A stretch of DNA of 64,000 bases, from the NCBI RefSeq assembly GCF_013327855.1, contig NZ_JABUMX010000001.1, positions 806,001 to 870,000 on the forward strand, written 5' to 3'. Under the pieces are notes generated by a model. That model was given only the letters and a program-made list of their open reading frames with translations. It searched no databases and was not told where the DNA came from. Positions 17,282 to 26,052 of this stretch are shown one piece after another (the stretch's first letter is position 1; each line of letters opens with the position of its first letter). Source of the stretch: Phyllobacterium pellucidum. GTDB lineage: Bacteria > Pseudomonadota > Alphaproteobacteria > Rhizobiales > Rhizobiaceae. Position numbers and translations under genes: made by a program.

Positions 17282-18268
17282 TCAGACGTCGAATTGATAG
17301 GTGACGGGAACGAAGCGATAGCCGCCTTCCTGTTTTTCGGCGAAGCCGACCGAGGGAAACGGCATGTGGTAGCCGATGAAAGGCAATCGGTCGGTCGCGA
17401 TCATATCGAAGACCTTCTTGCGGGTTGCGGCCCCCATGGCCTTGTCCGTATCGAAGGCGACCTCCCAATCCGGCCGCTGCAACGAGGCGACGTAGTGATT
17501 GGCCGTGTCACCGGTAATGACGAGGTGTTTTCCGCCAGATTCAATGTGGAAGATCATATGACCCGGCGTGTGTCCATAAGCGGCTTCGCTGGTGATGCCC
17601 GACGCGACAGGATCGCCGGCCTTGATGAACTTGATCTTTTCGGCAAGCGGCTTGACCTTGGCGGCCACGGCCTTCGCACCGTTTTCTGCCGGCGTTCCCA
17701 TGCGGGCCGGGTCGGTCCAGAACGAATATTCGAGCTCGCCGGCAACGATGCTGGCATTGGGGAATGCCGGCGTGTCGCCGTTGATGAGACCGTTGATGTG
17801 GTCGCCATGCATATGCGTGAGAACAACGATGCTAACCTGGTCGGGCGTATAGCCGGCGGCCTTCATGTTGGCCTCGAGCCTGCCGAGGCCATTCTCCCGT
17901 CCGGCCGCCCCGAAGCCCGTATCGAACAGGATAAGGTCCGATCCGGTATTGATCAGCACCGGGGAAAAGCCGTTGACGAATTTCGTCTCAGGCAGGAAGT
18001 TCGCCCGCATCAATTGCGAGACGGCTTCCTGCGTCTGGTTGGCGCCGAAGGTCGGATAGGGTCCGTCACCGGGGCGCAGTCCGTCGAGGACGGTGGTGAT
18101 TTCGTACTCGCCAAGCTTGAACCGCTTGAAGCCTGGCGGCGGCGTGTCCGACTGGGGCACGGCGGCGGCCATGGCGGAATCGGCAATCAATTGCGGCATC
18201 GTCAAACCTCCGATGGCTGCTGTGGAGGCCACGAGCAAGTCGCGGCGGGAAATCTCGAAACTTTGCAT
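17282..18268 (-). CDS. Tat-exported metallo-beta-lactamase-fold hydrolase
   Basis: A 328-residue MBL-fold metallohydrolase. The N-terminus MQSFEISRRDLLVASTAAIGG is a twin-arginine signal (SRRDLL) followed by a hydrophobic stretch, so it should be exported folded to the periplasm. The zinc motif is LTHMHGDHINGL (HxHxDH), with later ligands in YGHTPGHMIF and LVITGDTANHYV. It resembles periplasmic quorum-quenching or general MBL hydrolases, but the substrate cannot be told. The ATG at 18268 has AGGAG upstream; the frame extends to 18550 but that part has no signal-peptide logic. Divergent from an MFS exporter across 213 bp. Confidence 0.87.
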   Translation of the reverse strand: MQSFEISRRDLLVASTAAIGGLTMPQLIADSAMAAAVPQSDTPPPGFKRFKLGEYEITTVLDGLRPGDGPYPTFGANQTQEAVSQLMRANFLPETKFVNGFSPVLINTGSDLILFDTGFGAAGRENGLGRLEANMKAAGYTPDQVSIVVLTHMHGDHINGLINGDTPAFPNASIVAGELEYSFWTDPARMGTPAENGAKAVAAKVKPLAEKIKFIKAGDPVASGITSEAAYGHTPGHMIFHIESGGKHLVITGDTANHYVASLQRPDWEVAFDTDKAMGAATRKKVFDMIATDRLPFIGYHMPFPSVGFAEKQEGGYRFVPVTYQFDV

Positions 18269-18481
18269 GACGCCTCTCCTGTGTATTCGTTCAACAGCCA
18301 AGCTTACACCGGCATGCGAAGCCGTCGTCCTTGCGGCCATGGCAAATCGATCACAAGACGGCGTTGCCGGATCACATCTCTTTGATCGCGGCTTGAGCGC
18401 TGGAACAGCGGGTGCTATCGGAGCTTTCATCAAGAGCAACTGAGTCCTGCGTATCGGGCCCTGCCTCCTGTTTTCTCGGTT

Positions 18482-19903
18482 GTGAGAACTGGAAACATCG
18501 TGAACCGCATAGTTCCCCTCGTCCTTGCCGTCGCTCTGTTCATGGAGCAAATGGATTCCACCGTTATCTCGACATCGCTTCCGGCAATTGCTGCGGATAT
18601 CGGTACGAGCCCTATTGCGCTGAAACTCGCCCTGACCGCTTATCTCGTTTCACTGGCCGTGTTCATCCCCGTCAGCGGCTGGATGGCCGATCGCTTCGGA
18701 GCAAAGAACGTGTTTCGCGCCGCGATCGTCGTCTTTGTCCTCGGCTCCATTGCATGTGCCGCATCGGGATCACTGTTTGCCTTCGTTGTGTCGCGATTTT
18801 TTCAGGGTGTCGGCGGCGCAATGATGACGCCGGTCGGCCGCCTCGTTCTCGTCCGCTCGACGCCGCGCAGCGAACTTGTCGGTGCGATGGCCTGGCTCAC
18901 CATGCCCGCGCTCATAGGGCCCTTGCTCGGTCCACCGGTCGGAGGGTTTCTGACCACCTATTTCAGTTGGCACTGGATCTTCCTGATCAACGTTCCGATC
19001 GGAATTATCGGCATCTGGTTCGCCACGCGCTATCTTCCGGCCATCGAAACGCTGATCCAGCGGCCGCTCGATGTTCCCGGATTTTTTCTGAGTGGCATCG
19101 CCGCCTCCGGCATTGTCTTCGGTCTTTCCGTCGTGAGCCTGCCTGCCCTCCCCTCGTGGGTCGGTTTTTCGACGCTGGCGCTCGGGATTGTCTCCGCGGT
19201 CCTTTACCTGCTTCACGCGCGAAAGACGCCGGAGCCACTTCTCTCGCTCGATCTCTTCAAGAATCAGGTGTTCCGGGCATCGATCGTCGGCGGAAGTCTA
19301 TTCCGCATAGGCGTGGGCGCGGTGCCGTTCCTGCTGCCCCTGATGTTCCAGATAGGCTTCGGCATGACACCGTTTCAATCCGGTCTCATTACCTTCGTCT
19401 CTGCCGCAGGAGCAATGAGCATGAAGCTGGTAACAAAATGGTTTTACAGGAAGACCGGCTTCCGCAACTCATTGATGTACGGATCGGTGGTCGCCGCAGC
19501 GTTCATCGCCGTCAATGGCTTCTTCACCCCGGAAACGCCCTATGTGCTGATGATCCTCGTCTTGCTAGCCGGCGGCTTCTTCCGCTCGCTGTTCTTCACC
19601 GGAACGAACGCACTCGCCTATGCGGACATCCCGAACGAACAGACGAGCCTTGCAACACCGATCAGTTCCGTCGCCCAGCAGATCTCCATTGCGCTCGGCG
19701 TTGCAGTTGCGGGCGGCATCCTCGAGGTGTCGACCAAGATGCATGGCGGCCCGCTGCAACTCTCCGATTTTCACATCGCGTTCTTTATCGTCGCGGCAGT
19801 ATCGAGCTTCGCGTGCCTGTCGTTCCGGGGATTGCGAGCCGATGCAGGCGCAGAAGTTTCCGGCCACCGGCCATTGGTGAAAGTGCCGGCCGCGGCGGAG
19901 TAG
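18482..19903 (+). CDS. MFS multidrug exporter (DHA2, MdtD/EmrB-like)
   Basis: A 473-residue inner-membrane exporter with about 14 hydrophobic segments. The first helix reads LAVALFMEQMDSTVISTSLP, close to MdtD-type proteins. Motif A is SGWMADRFGAKNVF, and helix 5 carries GPLLGPPVGGF, a motif C-like antiporter signature. The start is uncertain: GTG at 18482 and GTG at 18500 are both in frame, and either leaves the first helix intact. It is divergent from the Tat-exported MBL protein. No regulator gene is adjacent. Substrate unknown. Confidence 0.87.
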   Translation: MRTGNIVNRIVPLVLAVALFMEQMDSTVISTSLPAIAADIGTSPIALKLALTAYLVSLAVFIPVSGWMADRFGAKNVFRAAIVVFVLGSIACAASGSLFAFVVSRFFQGVGGAMMTPVGRLVLVRSTPRSELVGAMAWLTMPALIGPLLGPPVGGFLTTYFSWHWIFLINVPIGIIGIWFATRYLPAIETLIQRPLDVPGFFLSGIAASGIVFGLSVVSLPALPSWVGFSTLALGIVSAVLYLLHARKTPEPLLSLDLFKNQVFRASIVGGSLFRIGVGAVPFLLPLMFQIGFGMTPFQSGLITFVSAAGAMSMKLVTKWFYRKTGFRNSLMYGSVVAAAFIAVNGFFTPETPYVLMILVLLAGGFFRSLFFTGTNALAYADIPNEQTSLATPISSVAQQISIALGVAVAGGILEVSTKMHGGPLQLSDFHIAFFIVAAVSSFACLSFRGLRADAGAEVSGHRPLVKVPAAAE

Positions 19904-20090
19904 GCGAACGCTAAAGAGGTGCTTTTGGGAGTATTTCCCCCTTACAATGAAAAGAACCCGGATCGGCTGGCAAGTCTGCATCCAGGTTCAATTCATTCGA
20001 TAAGGAAACGGGTGGCGGGCGAACGCTCGTCCCTCACTCCAAGACAGAATTTAGCAGTTTCCTCGTTATTTCCACGTCAGGATACTGGCA

Positions 20091-20792
20091 TCATCCCTTG
20101 AAATCGCGTGCCAGCAGATAGAGCTCGACAGACTCGGCGCGCGACGCCGGCGGCTTCACATGATGAACAGATTTGAAGTTTTTCTTCAGCAAAGCCAGCA
20201 ATTCGTTTTCCGTCCCGCCCTGGAACGTCTTCGTCAGGAAATGCCCGCCGGGCCGCAGCACCGCAACGGCAAAATCCGCCGCGACCTCGCAAAGGTGCGT
20301 GGTGCGGATATGGTCGGTGCGGCGGTGACCTGTGGTCGGTGCCGCCATATCGGAGAGCACGATATCCGGCTGGCCGCCGAGCGCTTCCATCAGTTTGTCC
20401 GGCGCGGCATCGTCCAGGAAGTCCATTTCGAGAAGCGTGACGCCCGGCAGGGGATCGACGTGCAGATAGTCGATGCCGACGACGGTCGGTTGCTCGTCTG
20501 GCGACCCGACAATCGACGCGGCGATCTGGCTCCAGCCGCCCGGGGCGGCGCCAAGATCGATGATACGCTGGCCCTTCTTCAGGATCTTGTAGCGGTCGTT
20601 GATCTCGATGAGCTTGTAGGCCGCGCGCGAGCGATAGCCGTCCTGCTTCGATCGTTGCACGTAAGGATCGTTGATGTGCCGTTCCAGCCAGCGGCGCGAC
20701 GATTCCTTGATCGTCCCCGCCTTCTTCTTGATCTTGGTATGAAGGCCGCGCGTTCCCGTGCCGCCGCGCCCGCCCGTTGTTGTCTTAGCCAT
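20091..20792 (-). CDS. rlmE: 23S rRNA (uridine-2'-O) methyltransferase RlmE (RrmJ/FtsJ)
   Basis: Methylates the 2'-hydroxyl of U2552 in the A-loop of 23S rRNA, aiding 50S assembly. The 233-residue protein has the K-D-K-E catalytic tetrad in context: [32 protein letters not shown] and [15 protein letters not shown] motif I is [13 protein letters not shown]. The first 30 residues form a glycine-rich basic tail. I chose the ATG at 20792 with CGGAG upstream; it overlaps the end of the Ppx gene by eight bases, which implies translational coupling. Confidence 0.95.
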   Translation of the reverse strand: MAKTTTGGRGGTGTRGLHTKIKKKAGTIKESSRRWLERHINDPYVQRSKQDGYRSRAAYKLIEINDRYKILKKGQRIIDLGAAPGGWSQIAASIVGSPDEQPTVVGIDYLHVDPLPGVTLLEMDFLDDAAPDKLMEALGGQPDIVLSDMAAPTTGHRRTDHIRTTHLCEVAADFAVAVLRPGGHFLTKTFQGGTENELLALLKKNFKSVHHVKPPASRAESVELYLLARDFKG

Positions 20793-22245
20793 GTGCACTC
20801 CGGTGCCAGCGATTACGCCACGCACCATCGCGCGACATGAGTTCAGTCAGGATACCTTCGCGCAAACCCCGGTCGGCCACACGCAGCTTCTGGCTCGGCC
20901 AGACATTGCGAATGGCGTCGAGAATGGCGCAGCCGGCCAGAACGAGGTCGGCGCGGTCAGCCCCGATGCAGGGATTGGCGACGCGCTGGTCAAAGCTCCA
21001 GGAGAGGAGCTTGCTCGTCATTTCGGTTACGTCGTTATTCTCCATCCAGATGCCGTCGATGCGCCGCCGGTCGTAGCGTTCAAGACCGAGATGGATGCCG
21101 GCCAGCGTCGTGACGGTACCGGACGTGCCGAGAAGATGAAAATTCTGGCTCTTGACGAGGTCCCCGAGCTTGTGCCGCTCGGAGAAATCATTGAGCAGCT
21201 CGGCAACGTGGTTGACCATGACGGCGAAATTGTCCGTCGTCACGTCGCGCCCGCCGAAGCGTTCGGCAAGTGTTACTACCCCGACCGGAAGCGACGTCCA
21301 GGCGATGATGTGCTCGGCAAGACGCGGCGACCGGCGCTCGGTGAGGTCGATCAGCGCGATTTCGGATGAACCACCGCCAATATCGAAGAGGACGACAGCA
21401 TCGGTCTCGCGCTCGACCAGGGTGCCGCACCCGGACACGGCAAGGCGTGCTTCAGTCTGCCGGTTGATGATCTCGAGTTCGAGGCCAGTCTCATCCTTGA
21501 CCCGCCCCAGAAATTCCGGACCGTTTTCTGCCTGACGGCATGCCTCGGTCGCGATAAGCCGCGCCTTGCGAACATCGTGATTCTCGAGCTTGTCGCGGCA
21601 AATCTTCAATGCCTCGATGGCGCGGTTCATGGCGCTGTCGCCGAGCCGTCCACTGGCGCCAAGTCCCTCGCCGAGCCGCACGATGCGGGAGAATGCATCA
21701 ACGACACGGAATTGCCCGGGACGCGTTGGCGAGGCAACGAGAAGGCGGCAATTGTTCGTGCCGAGATCGAGCGCGGCGTAAAGGGGCCCAGAAAAGCGGA
21801 AGTCTTGCCGGGACGACTGCTGTTGCGGTGTTGCCGATGCGTTTGCAGAAACGGTCGCGGGCGCCGGCGTTGCATACGCTGGCGGCTTTACACTGGCCCG
21901 GCCACGCCTGCGAAAACGATTGGGCCGGCGATTCTTTCCATGCTTGGTGGCAGCGGGAGGCGTTTCGCCGGTGGAAACTGAAACAGGCGTTGGCGCAAGC
22001 GAAGGTGCACTCGAAACAGCCGCCTGTTTCGACTTGCCGCGCCTGCGACGGCGTGCTCGTTTCCTGGGGTTCTTGTCGAAGCGTCCTTCCTGGGAATCAG
22101 GCTGGTCGTTCCGCGCATCGAGCGCAGAATCCCCGTGAGGCCCGGGCCCATTCTTGGGGTGACCTGTGCTGCCATTCAGCACCGTGCGACCGCCAGACGC
22201 CCCTCCGTGCGGCGCGTTGCCCGCGCCCGTTTCGGGGTCTTTCAA
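20785..22245 (-). CDS. ppx: Ppx/GppA-family phosphatase with long basic N-terminal extension
   Basis: A 486-residue protein starting with TTG at 22245, preceded by AAAGGA at good spacing. Residues from about 155 form the exopolyphosphatase/guanosine pentaphosphatase fold: [16 protein letters not shown] (phosphate loop 1), [26 protein letters not shown] (phosphate loop 2) and [13 protein letters not shown]. The first 150 residues are low complexity, rich in G, P, S, A and basic runs such as [12 protein letters not shown] and [10 protein letters not shown], and look disordered. Substrate could be polyphosphate or pppGpp. It precedes and overlaps rlmE; that pairing is conserved in many alphaproteobacteria. 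Confidence 0.92.
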   Translation of the reverse strand: MKDPETGAGNAPHGGASGGRTVLNGSTGHPKNGPGPHGDSALDARNDQPDSQEGRFDKNPRKRARRRRRGKSKQAAVSSAPSLAPTPVSVSTGETPPAATKHGKNRRPNRFRRRGRASVKPPAYATPAPATVSANASATPQQQSSRQDFRFSGPLYAALDLGTNNCRLLVASPTRPGQFRVVDAFSRIVRLGEGLGASGRLGDSAMNRAIEALKICRDKLENHDVRKARLIATEACRQAENGPEFLGRVKDETGLELEIINRQTEARLAVSGCGTLVERETDAVVLFDIGGGSSEIALIDLTERRSPRLAEHIIAWTSLPVGVVTLAERFGGRDVTTDNFAVMVNHVAELLNDFSERHKLGDLVKSQNFHLLGTSGTVTTLAGIHLGLERYDRRRIDGIWMENNDVTEMTSKLLSWSFDQRVANPCIGADRADLVLAGCAILDAIRNVWPSQKLRVADRGLREGILTELMSRDGAWRNRWHRSAHG

Positions 22246-22630
22246 GATATTTTCCTTTGAGCGCCGCGCGAACCCTGAAGGACGCAGCAGGACGCTTTTT
22301 CAATTAACGTTGAACATAATGTAACACGCTTTGACAAATATTAAAGTGCACGAGGTGAATTAGCGCGAAGCGCGGTCCATCAAGGATCACGAACCTTTAT
22401 CCAGCCCGCCGTAAAATCTGGCAACCTGTTGTTCCATGAATGTTCCGCCACGTTAATCCAAAGGGATTAGAGGCGGCCAATATGTGCAGCAGCGATCATA
22501 TGTTAGTAGCGTTCCGTCGATCCTTCCGCCAGAATCCCACGCCGACACCCTCAACGAACTGCTGAACACGTTTTATTTGCAATTTCTGGTTGTATCTCAT
22601 CATTGTACAACCGTAGTCGATGGATCCTTT
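22246..22630. other. Non-coding stretch before the small-protein region
   Basis: About 385 bp lie between the TTG start of the Ppx gene and the next plausible ORF. A small inverted repeat TTCAA-TTAACG-TTGAA (22299-22314) lies about 55 bp upstream of the Ppx start on the complement and may belong to its promoter region. I see no tRNA-like, rRNA-like or strong hairpin structure in the remainder. Confidence 0.5.
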
Positions 22631-22807
22631 ATGCCAGAGCATGAGCACAGGCCGGTTTCCGTTGTCGGCCTTATACTTTTGTGTGCAGCTACCCTGATCT
22701 TCCTCGTGGTCATTTGGCTGGTTGGCAGCGCCTTTGCGCGGTCCGAACCGCATTTCACCCAGAGTGAAGCAGCTGGCGGCGGCGTGGTAATTGCGTCGTT
22801 GCGTTGA
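22631..22807 (+). CDS. Possible 58-residue single-pass membrane protein
   Basis: From the ATG at 22631 an open frame encodes MPEHEHRPVSVVGLILLCAA followed by a continuous hydrophobic segment (about residues 10-32), then a short soluble tail. One transmembrane helix with the N-terminus carrying histidines and acidic residues is plausible. The ribosome site is weak (GGAT). The frame is open further upstream to 22484 without a sensible start. I recognise no family. It is probably real but unproven. Confidence 0.35.
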   Translation: MPEHEHRPVSVVGLILLCAATLIFLVVIWLVGSAFARSEPHFTQSEAAGGGVVIASLR

Positions 22808-23037
22808 CCAGCCGACATACCACTTCCTAAACTGATCAACAGAACGCTAAACGTGCGCGGTCGCGAACCAACCGCAACCGCGCAAGGGCATTTTGTTACG
22901 TATCTGGAGTAGCCGCAGCGCAACCGATCGGCCCGCCAAACCAATCCACCACCAAGGCTCCGCGCGCGAACAAAACAGGAACAAATTCCTTTTCATATAG
23001 GTCTGGTTGTGGCAATCTCTTGGAAAAGGAGATTCTG

Positions 23038-23235
23038 ATGAACGCGATATCCCGGCAACCGGAGGATGAAATCGATGAGGCGTTGGCCTACCATCAGGGC
23101 GATGCTCGGGCGACGATTGCCGCGCTGCTTTCCGAACGCGAGTTCCTTCTGCGCGAGATCGAGTATGCCTCGCTCGCCCTGTCTTATGGCTTTGCGCGTG
23201 GCTGGAAGCCGGGACGCCAGACCCCAGCGCGATAG
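23038..23235 (+). CDS. Conserved small hypothetical protein (Rhizobiales type)
   Basis: A 65-residue protein with an acidic N-terminal part (QPEDEIDEALAYHQGDARAT), a predicted amphipathic helix (IAALLSEREFLLREIEYA) and the ending ALSYGFARGWKPG. From memory this pattern (EALAYHxGDAxATIxALL ... GFxRGWxP) recurs in small uncharacterised rhizobial proteins. I chose the ATG at 23038 because AAAAGGAG lies about seven bases upstream; an in-frame ATG at 23020 lacks such a site. No function is known. It is followed 50 bp later by another small basic protein. Confidence 0.65.
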   Translation: MNAISRQPEDEIDEALAYHQGDARATIAALLSEREFLLREIEYASLALSYGFARGWKPGRQTPAR

Positions 23236-23285
23236 ACTTCAGCGGCGTCACGTGCGAAGCTTGTAGCAGAGTAAAGCGAGGCACG

Positions 23286-23540
23286 ATGAAACATAGTCCT
23301 AAACAAATACCCGCGGTGGGCGTAAAACCAAAACCCGTTCTAAGTCCTTCCGAGCAGAAGAATCTGGCGACAACGCTTGCCGCGACCGCCATCATCAACG
23401 ATGAAACCGCAAAATGGGAAAACAAGACCGCGCGTCTCAAGGCATTGCGCCTTGCGAAGGAAGCTGCGGAACAGACGGAAGTTTCCACGCGCGCTCCCGC
23501 GACGAAATCGAAGACTGTGCGCAAGGCAAAGGCGAGATGA
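23286..23540 (+). CDS. Small lysine/alanine-rich hypothetical protein
   Basis: An 84-residue basic protein with a proline-rich start, a central charged helix (ENKTARLKALRLAKEAAEQ) and a lysine-rich tail ending KTVRKAKAR. The helix segment TARLKALRLAKEAAE resembles short uncharacterised Rhizobiales proteins. The basic tail could bind nucleic acid, but that is only inferred from composition. GAGG lies upstream of the ATG. No signal peptide or membrane segment. Confidence 0.6.
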   Translation: MKHSPKQIPAVGVKPKPVLSPSEQKNLATTLAATAIINDETAKWENKTARLKALRLAKEAAEQTEVSTRAPATKSKTVRKAKAR

Positions 23541-23692
23541 CCCCATTCTTGAGCTCAATCCGGGTTCGCACGGACGGACGGCCGTTCTCCGTCCATTGAA
23601 GGCGCCGATAAATATTTTCAAATAGAAATGGGTACCTGAAGGACCGAGGCAATTCGTTATATTACACGCAAATATTTTATTGGGTTGTGGCA

Positions 23693-23864
23693 TTGACGAA
23701 ATAAAGCCTGGTGTTTATATAAGTCCCATCGGTATTTGGTAGTTTGTCAGTCCTTTTATTGCGCCACTAGGCGCTCTGAAAAAATCCTTCTTCAAAAATC
23801 GAGCTAAAAAACTGCTTGGCGCGTCGTGCCGAGGGTAGAAATATTTCCATTGAAAGGGTTCATC
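23693..23864 (+). promoter_or_regulatory. csp promoter and long 5' leader
   Basis: A strong sigma-70 promoter precedes the cold-shock gene: -35 TTGACG (23693-23698), a 17-bp spacer and -10 TATATA (23716-23721). Transcription should start near 23728, leaving a leader of about 137 nt before the ATG. The leader holds a GCGCC-ACTA-GGCGC hairpin at 23761-23774 and several A-rich runs. Long structured leaders that act as thermosensors are known for cspA-type genes; that role is inferred here. The upstream part, 23541-23692, shows nothing else I can name. Confidence 0.7.
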
Positions 23865-24074
23865 ATGAGCACTGGAACAGTAAAGTGGTTCAATTCCACA
23901 AAGGGCTTCGGCTTCATTCAGCCGGATGATGGTTCGGCAGACGTGTTCGTTCACATCTCCGCAGTTGAGCGCGCAGGTATGCGCAGCCTCAACGACGGTC
24001 AGAAGATCAGCTTCCAGCTGGTCCGTGACAACAAGTCCGGCAAGATGACAGCTGATCAGCTGCAGGCTGCCTAA
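23865..24074 (+). CDS. cspA: Cold-shock protein (CspA family)
   Basis: A 69-residue single cold-shock domain. RNP1 is KGFGFIQP and RNP2 is VFVHIS, both intact, so it should bind single-stranded RNA or DNA and act as an RNA chaperone. I chose the ATG at 23865 ([18 protein letters not shown]), with AAAGG seven bases upstream; the frame extends upstream but homologues start here. A long leader upstream suggests temperature-responsive translation. A good terminator follows, so it is monocistronic. Several csp paralogues are usual in these genomes, so the exact name is a family label. Confidence 0.95.
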   Translation: MSTGTVKWFNSTKGFGFIQPDDGSADVFVHISAVERAGMRSLNDGQKISFQLVRDNKSGKMTADQLQAA

Positions 24075-24139
24075 AAATAATTCGTCTCTGCGGTCTTTGA
24101 CCACGGATGTACTGGCACTGGTTGCGAGATGAATTTGAG

Positions 24140-24168
24140 AAGGTCGGGTTTTCCCGGCCTTTTATTTT
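24140..24168 (+). terminator. Rho-independent terminator after the cold-shock gene
   Basis: AAGGTCGGG (24140-24148) pairs with CCCGGCCTT (24153-24161) through a TTTT loop, with one G-T pair. The T-rich tail TTTTATTTT follows. It lies 65 bp after the stop codon. Confidence 0.85.
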
Positions 24169-24294
24169 GCCCGGATTTTGATATTCGGGAAAACCAAGAC
24201 ATTTCATCGCATTGCAAAGAAATGTCTGGAAAGAAGCATCACGCCATATGACAGTGCGGCGGTAACGAATCCGCATTGAAGGAGTATTGCGGCG

Positions 24295-25548
24295 ATGAAA
24301 GTTCTTGTTCTGGGCAGTGGCGTCGTCGGTGTCACATCGGCGTGGTATCTGGCGCAGGCGGGACATGACGTTGTCGTCGTCGATCGCCAGCCTGGGCCGG
24401 CGCTCGAAACAAGCTTTGCCAATGCAGGGGAGATTTCACCCGGCTACTCTTCGCCATGGGCAGGTCCCGGCATTCCGGTAAAGGCGATCAAGTGGATGCT
24501 GATGCATTTCGGGCCCCTGGTCGTGCGGCCAAAGTTCGATCCCTATATGGCGCTTTGGCTCATCCGCATGCTTCGTAACTGCACTTCGGCCCGCTATGCC
24601 CGCAACAAGGCGCGCATGGTGCCCATTGCCGAATATAGCCGCGACTGCCTGAAGGAGCTGCGCTCTGAAATCGGCATCGCCTATGACGAGCGCATGCAAG
24701 GCACGTTGCAGCTTTTCCGCACCCAGAAACAATATGAAGGAACGGCCGGCGACATCGAGGTGCTCAAGCAGTTCGGCGTTCCCTATGAACTTCTTGATCC
24801 CGCGGGCTGCATCGGTGCGGAACCTGCACTTGCCAATGTCAAAGGCAAGTTCGTCGGCGGCCTGCGACTTCCCGGCGATGAAACCGGCGATTGCCAGATG
24901 TTCACCGACAAGCTGGCAAAGCTATGCGCCGAAAAAGGCGTCGCCTTTCGTTTCAACACCACCATCACGTCGATAAACACATCCGGAAATCGCATCGCCA
25001 GCGTCTCGACGGAAACCGAGGAGTTCACTGCCGACGCCTATGTGGTGGCATTCGGCAGTTACTCGCCTTTCCTCTTGCGGCGCATAGGCGTTCACATCCC
25101 GGTTTACCCGATCAAGGGGTACTCCATCACGGCGCCAATTGCCGATCCCGATTCGGCACCGGTTTCGACGGTTATGGACGAAACCTACAAGGTCGCGATC
25201 ACGCGCCTCGGTGATCGTATCCGCGCTGGCGGAACGGCTGAGATTTCAGGGTACGACCTGAGCCTCCGCGACGCGCGGCGGGCAACGCTGCATCATTCGG
25301 TCGGCGATCTCTTCCCGGGTGGCGGCGATCTTTCCAAGGCGACATTCTGGACCGGTCTGCGGCCGATGACACCGGATGGTCCGCCGATTATCGGGGCCAG
25401 CAAATATTCGAATCTTTACCTCAATACTGGACACGGCACGCTTGGCTGGACCATGGCCTGCGGTTCCGGGCGCGTCCTTGCCGATATCGTCTCTGGCAAA
25501 TCGCCGGATGTCGACGCATCTCCGCTTGAAATCACGCGGTACGGCTAA
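24295..25548 (+). CDS. dadA: D-amino acid dehydrogenase small subunit (FAD)
   Basis: Oxidatively deaminates D-amino acids, mainly D-alanine, at the inner membrane, passing electrons to the respiratory chain. The 417 residues match DadA. The FAD-binding motif is [19 protein letters not shown] at the N-terminus, followed by the DadA signature [20 protein letters not shown]. Substrate-domain patterns include [12 protein letters not shown] and, near the end, [14 protein letters not shown] with [24 protein letters not shown] lies upstream of the ATG. No alr/dadX racemase gene is adjacent, unlike the enteric dadAX operon, so it appears to act alone. Confidence 0.95.
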   Translation: MKVLVLGSGVVGVTSAWYLAQAGHDVVVVDRQPGPALETSFANAGEISPGYSSPWAGPGIPVKAIKWMLMHFGPLVVRPKFDPYMALWLIRMLRNCTSARYARNKARMVPIAEYSRDCLKELRSEIGIAYDERMQGTLQLFRTQKQYEGTAGDIEVLKQFGVPYELLDPAGCIGAEPALANVKGKFVGGLRLPGDETGDCQMFTDKLAKLCAEKGVAFRFNTTITSINTSGNRIASVSTETEEFTADAYVVAFGSYSPFLLRRIGVHIPVYPIKGYSITAPIADPDSAPVSTVMDETYKVAITRLGDRIRAGGTAEISGYDLSLRDARRATLHHSVGDLFPGGGDLSKATFWTGLRPMTPDGPPIIGASKYSNLYLNTGHGTLGWTMACGSGRVLADIVSGKSPDVDASPLEITRYG

Positions 25549-25677
25549 CCCATTTTAAACATTACAAATTGTTTAGATTGGCGTTCAGATTTCATTCATC
25601 TCGTCAGGACTAAACCAGGGGTGTCTCCCAAGACAACCTGTGGCTTAGTTCAGCCACGCAACAGACGAGGTAACACA

Positions 25678-26004
25678 ATGAAAAAGATCGCTCTGGCAAC
25701 ACTTGCCCTATCGTTGCTGGCATCCCCAGCGGCTTTCGCCCAGCAGCAACACTCGCACCAGGGTTACCGATACGGCCATCCGCAAAACGAAGTTGTCGTC
25801 AAGAAAACGGTGACCGTGAAAAGAAATCACTGGTCGCGGGGCAAGCAGCTTCCGCCGAGCTACCGCCGCCACGTGGTGCGTGATTACCATCGTTATCACC
25901 TGCGCACCCCACCGCGCGGTTATCAGTGGGTGAAGGCCGATAATGACTACGTCATGGTCAGCATCGCGACGGGTATCATTTCCGCGCTTGTCCAGGCTCG
26001 CTGA
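25678..26004 (+). CDS. RcnB-like periplasmic protein
   Basis: A 108-residue protein with a cleavable signal peptide (MKKIALATLALSLLASPAAFA, cut after AFA). The mature part is rich in H, R and Y and ends in the RcnB-family pattern LPPSYRRHVVRDYHRYHLR, PPRGYQWVKADNDYVMVSIATGII. E. coli RcnB takes part in nickel/cobalt homeostasis in the periplasm; many alphaproteobacterial paralogues have no proven metal link. The start has GAGG seven bases upstream. A GTGGCT-TAGTTC-AGCCAC hairpin (25640-25657) lies 20 bp before the ATG in the leader. Confidence 0.85.
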   Translation: MKKIALATLALSLLASPAAFAQQQHSHQGYRYGHPQNEVVVKKTVTVKRNHWSRGKQLPPSYRRHVVRDYHRYHLRTPPRGYQWVKADNDYVMVSIATGIISALVQAR

Positions 26005-26020
26005 GCGTAGAAAATATTCG

Positions 26021-26048
26021 AAGGGCGGCGTTCAGACGCCGCCCTTTT
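26021..26048. terminator. Strong terminator between rcnB-like gene and pbpC
   Basis: AAGGGCGGCG (26021-26030) and CGCCGCCCTT (26037-26046) form a perfect 10-bp stem with loop TTCAGA, followed on the plus strand by TT. It ends the RcnB-like gene; the minus-strand pbpC gene stops just before it, so it may serve both convergent genes. Confidence 0.88.
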
Positions 26049-26052
26049 CGAT

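Noticed and set aside
18412-19914. Open frame of 500 codons in another frame over the second MFS gene
   Set aside because: Arginine- and serine-rich out-of-frame translation of a clear membrane transporter.
22847-23524. Open frame of 225 codons on the minus strand over the small-protein region
   Set aside because: Low-quality composition, no ribosome site, and opposite to two better small genes.
23715-24104. 129-codon frame antisense to the cold-shock gene
   Set aside because: It mirrors the csp coding region and its leader; no independent support.
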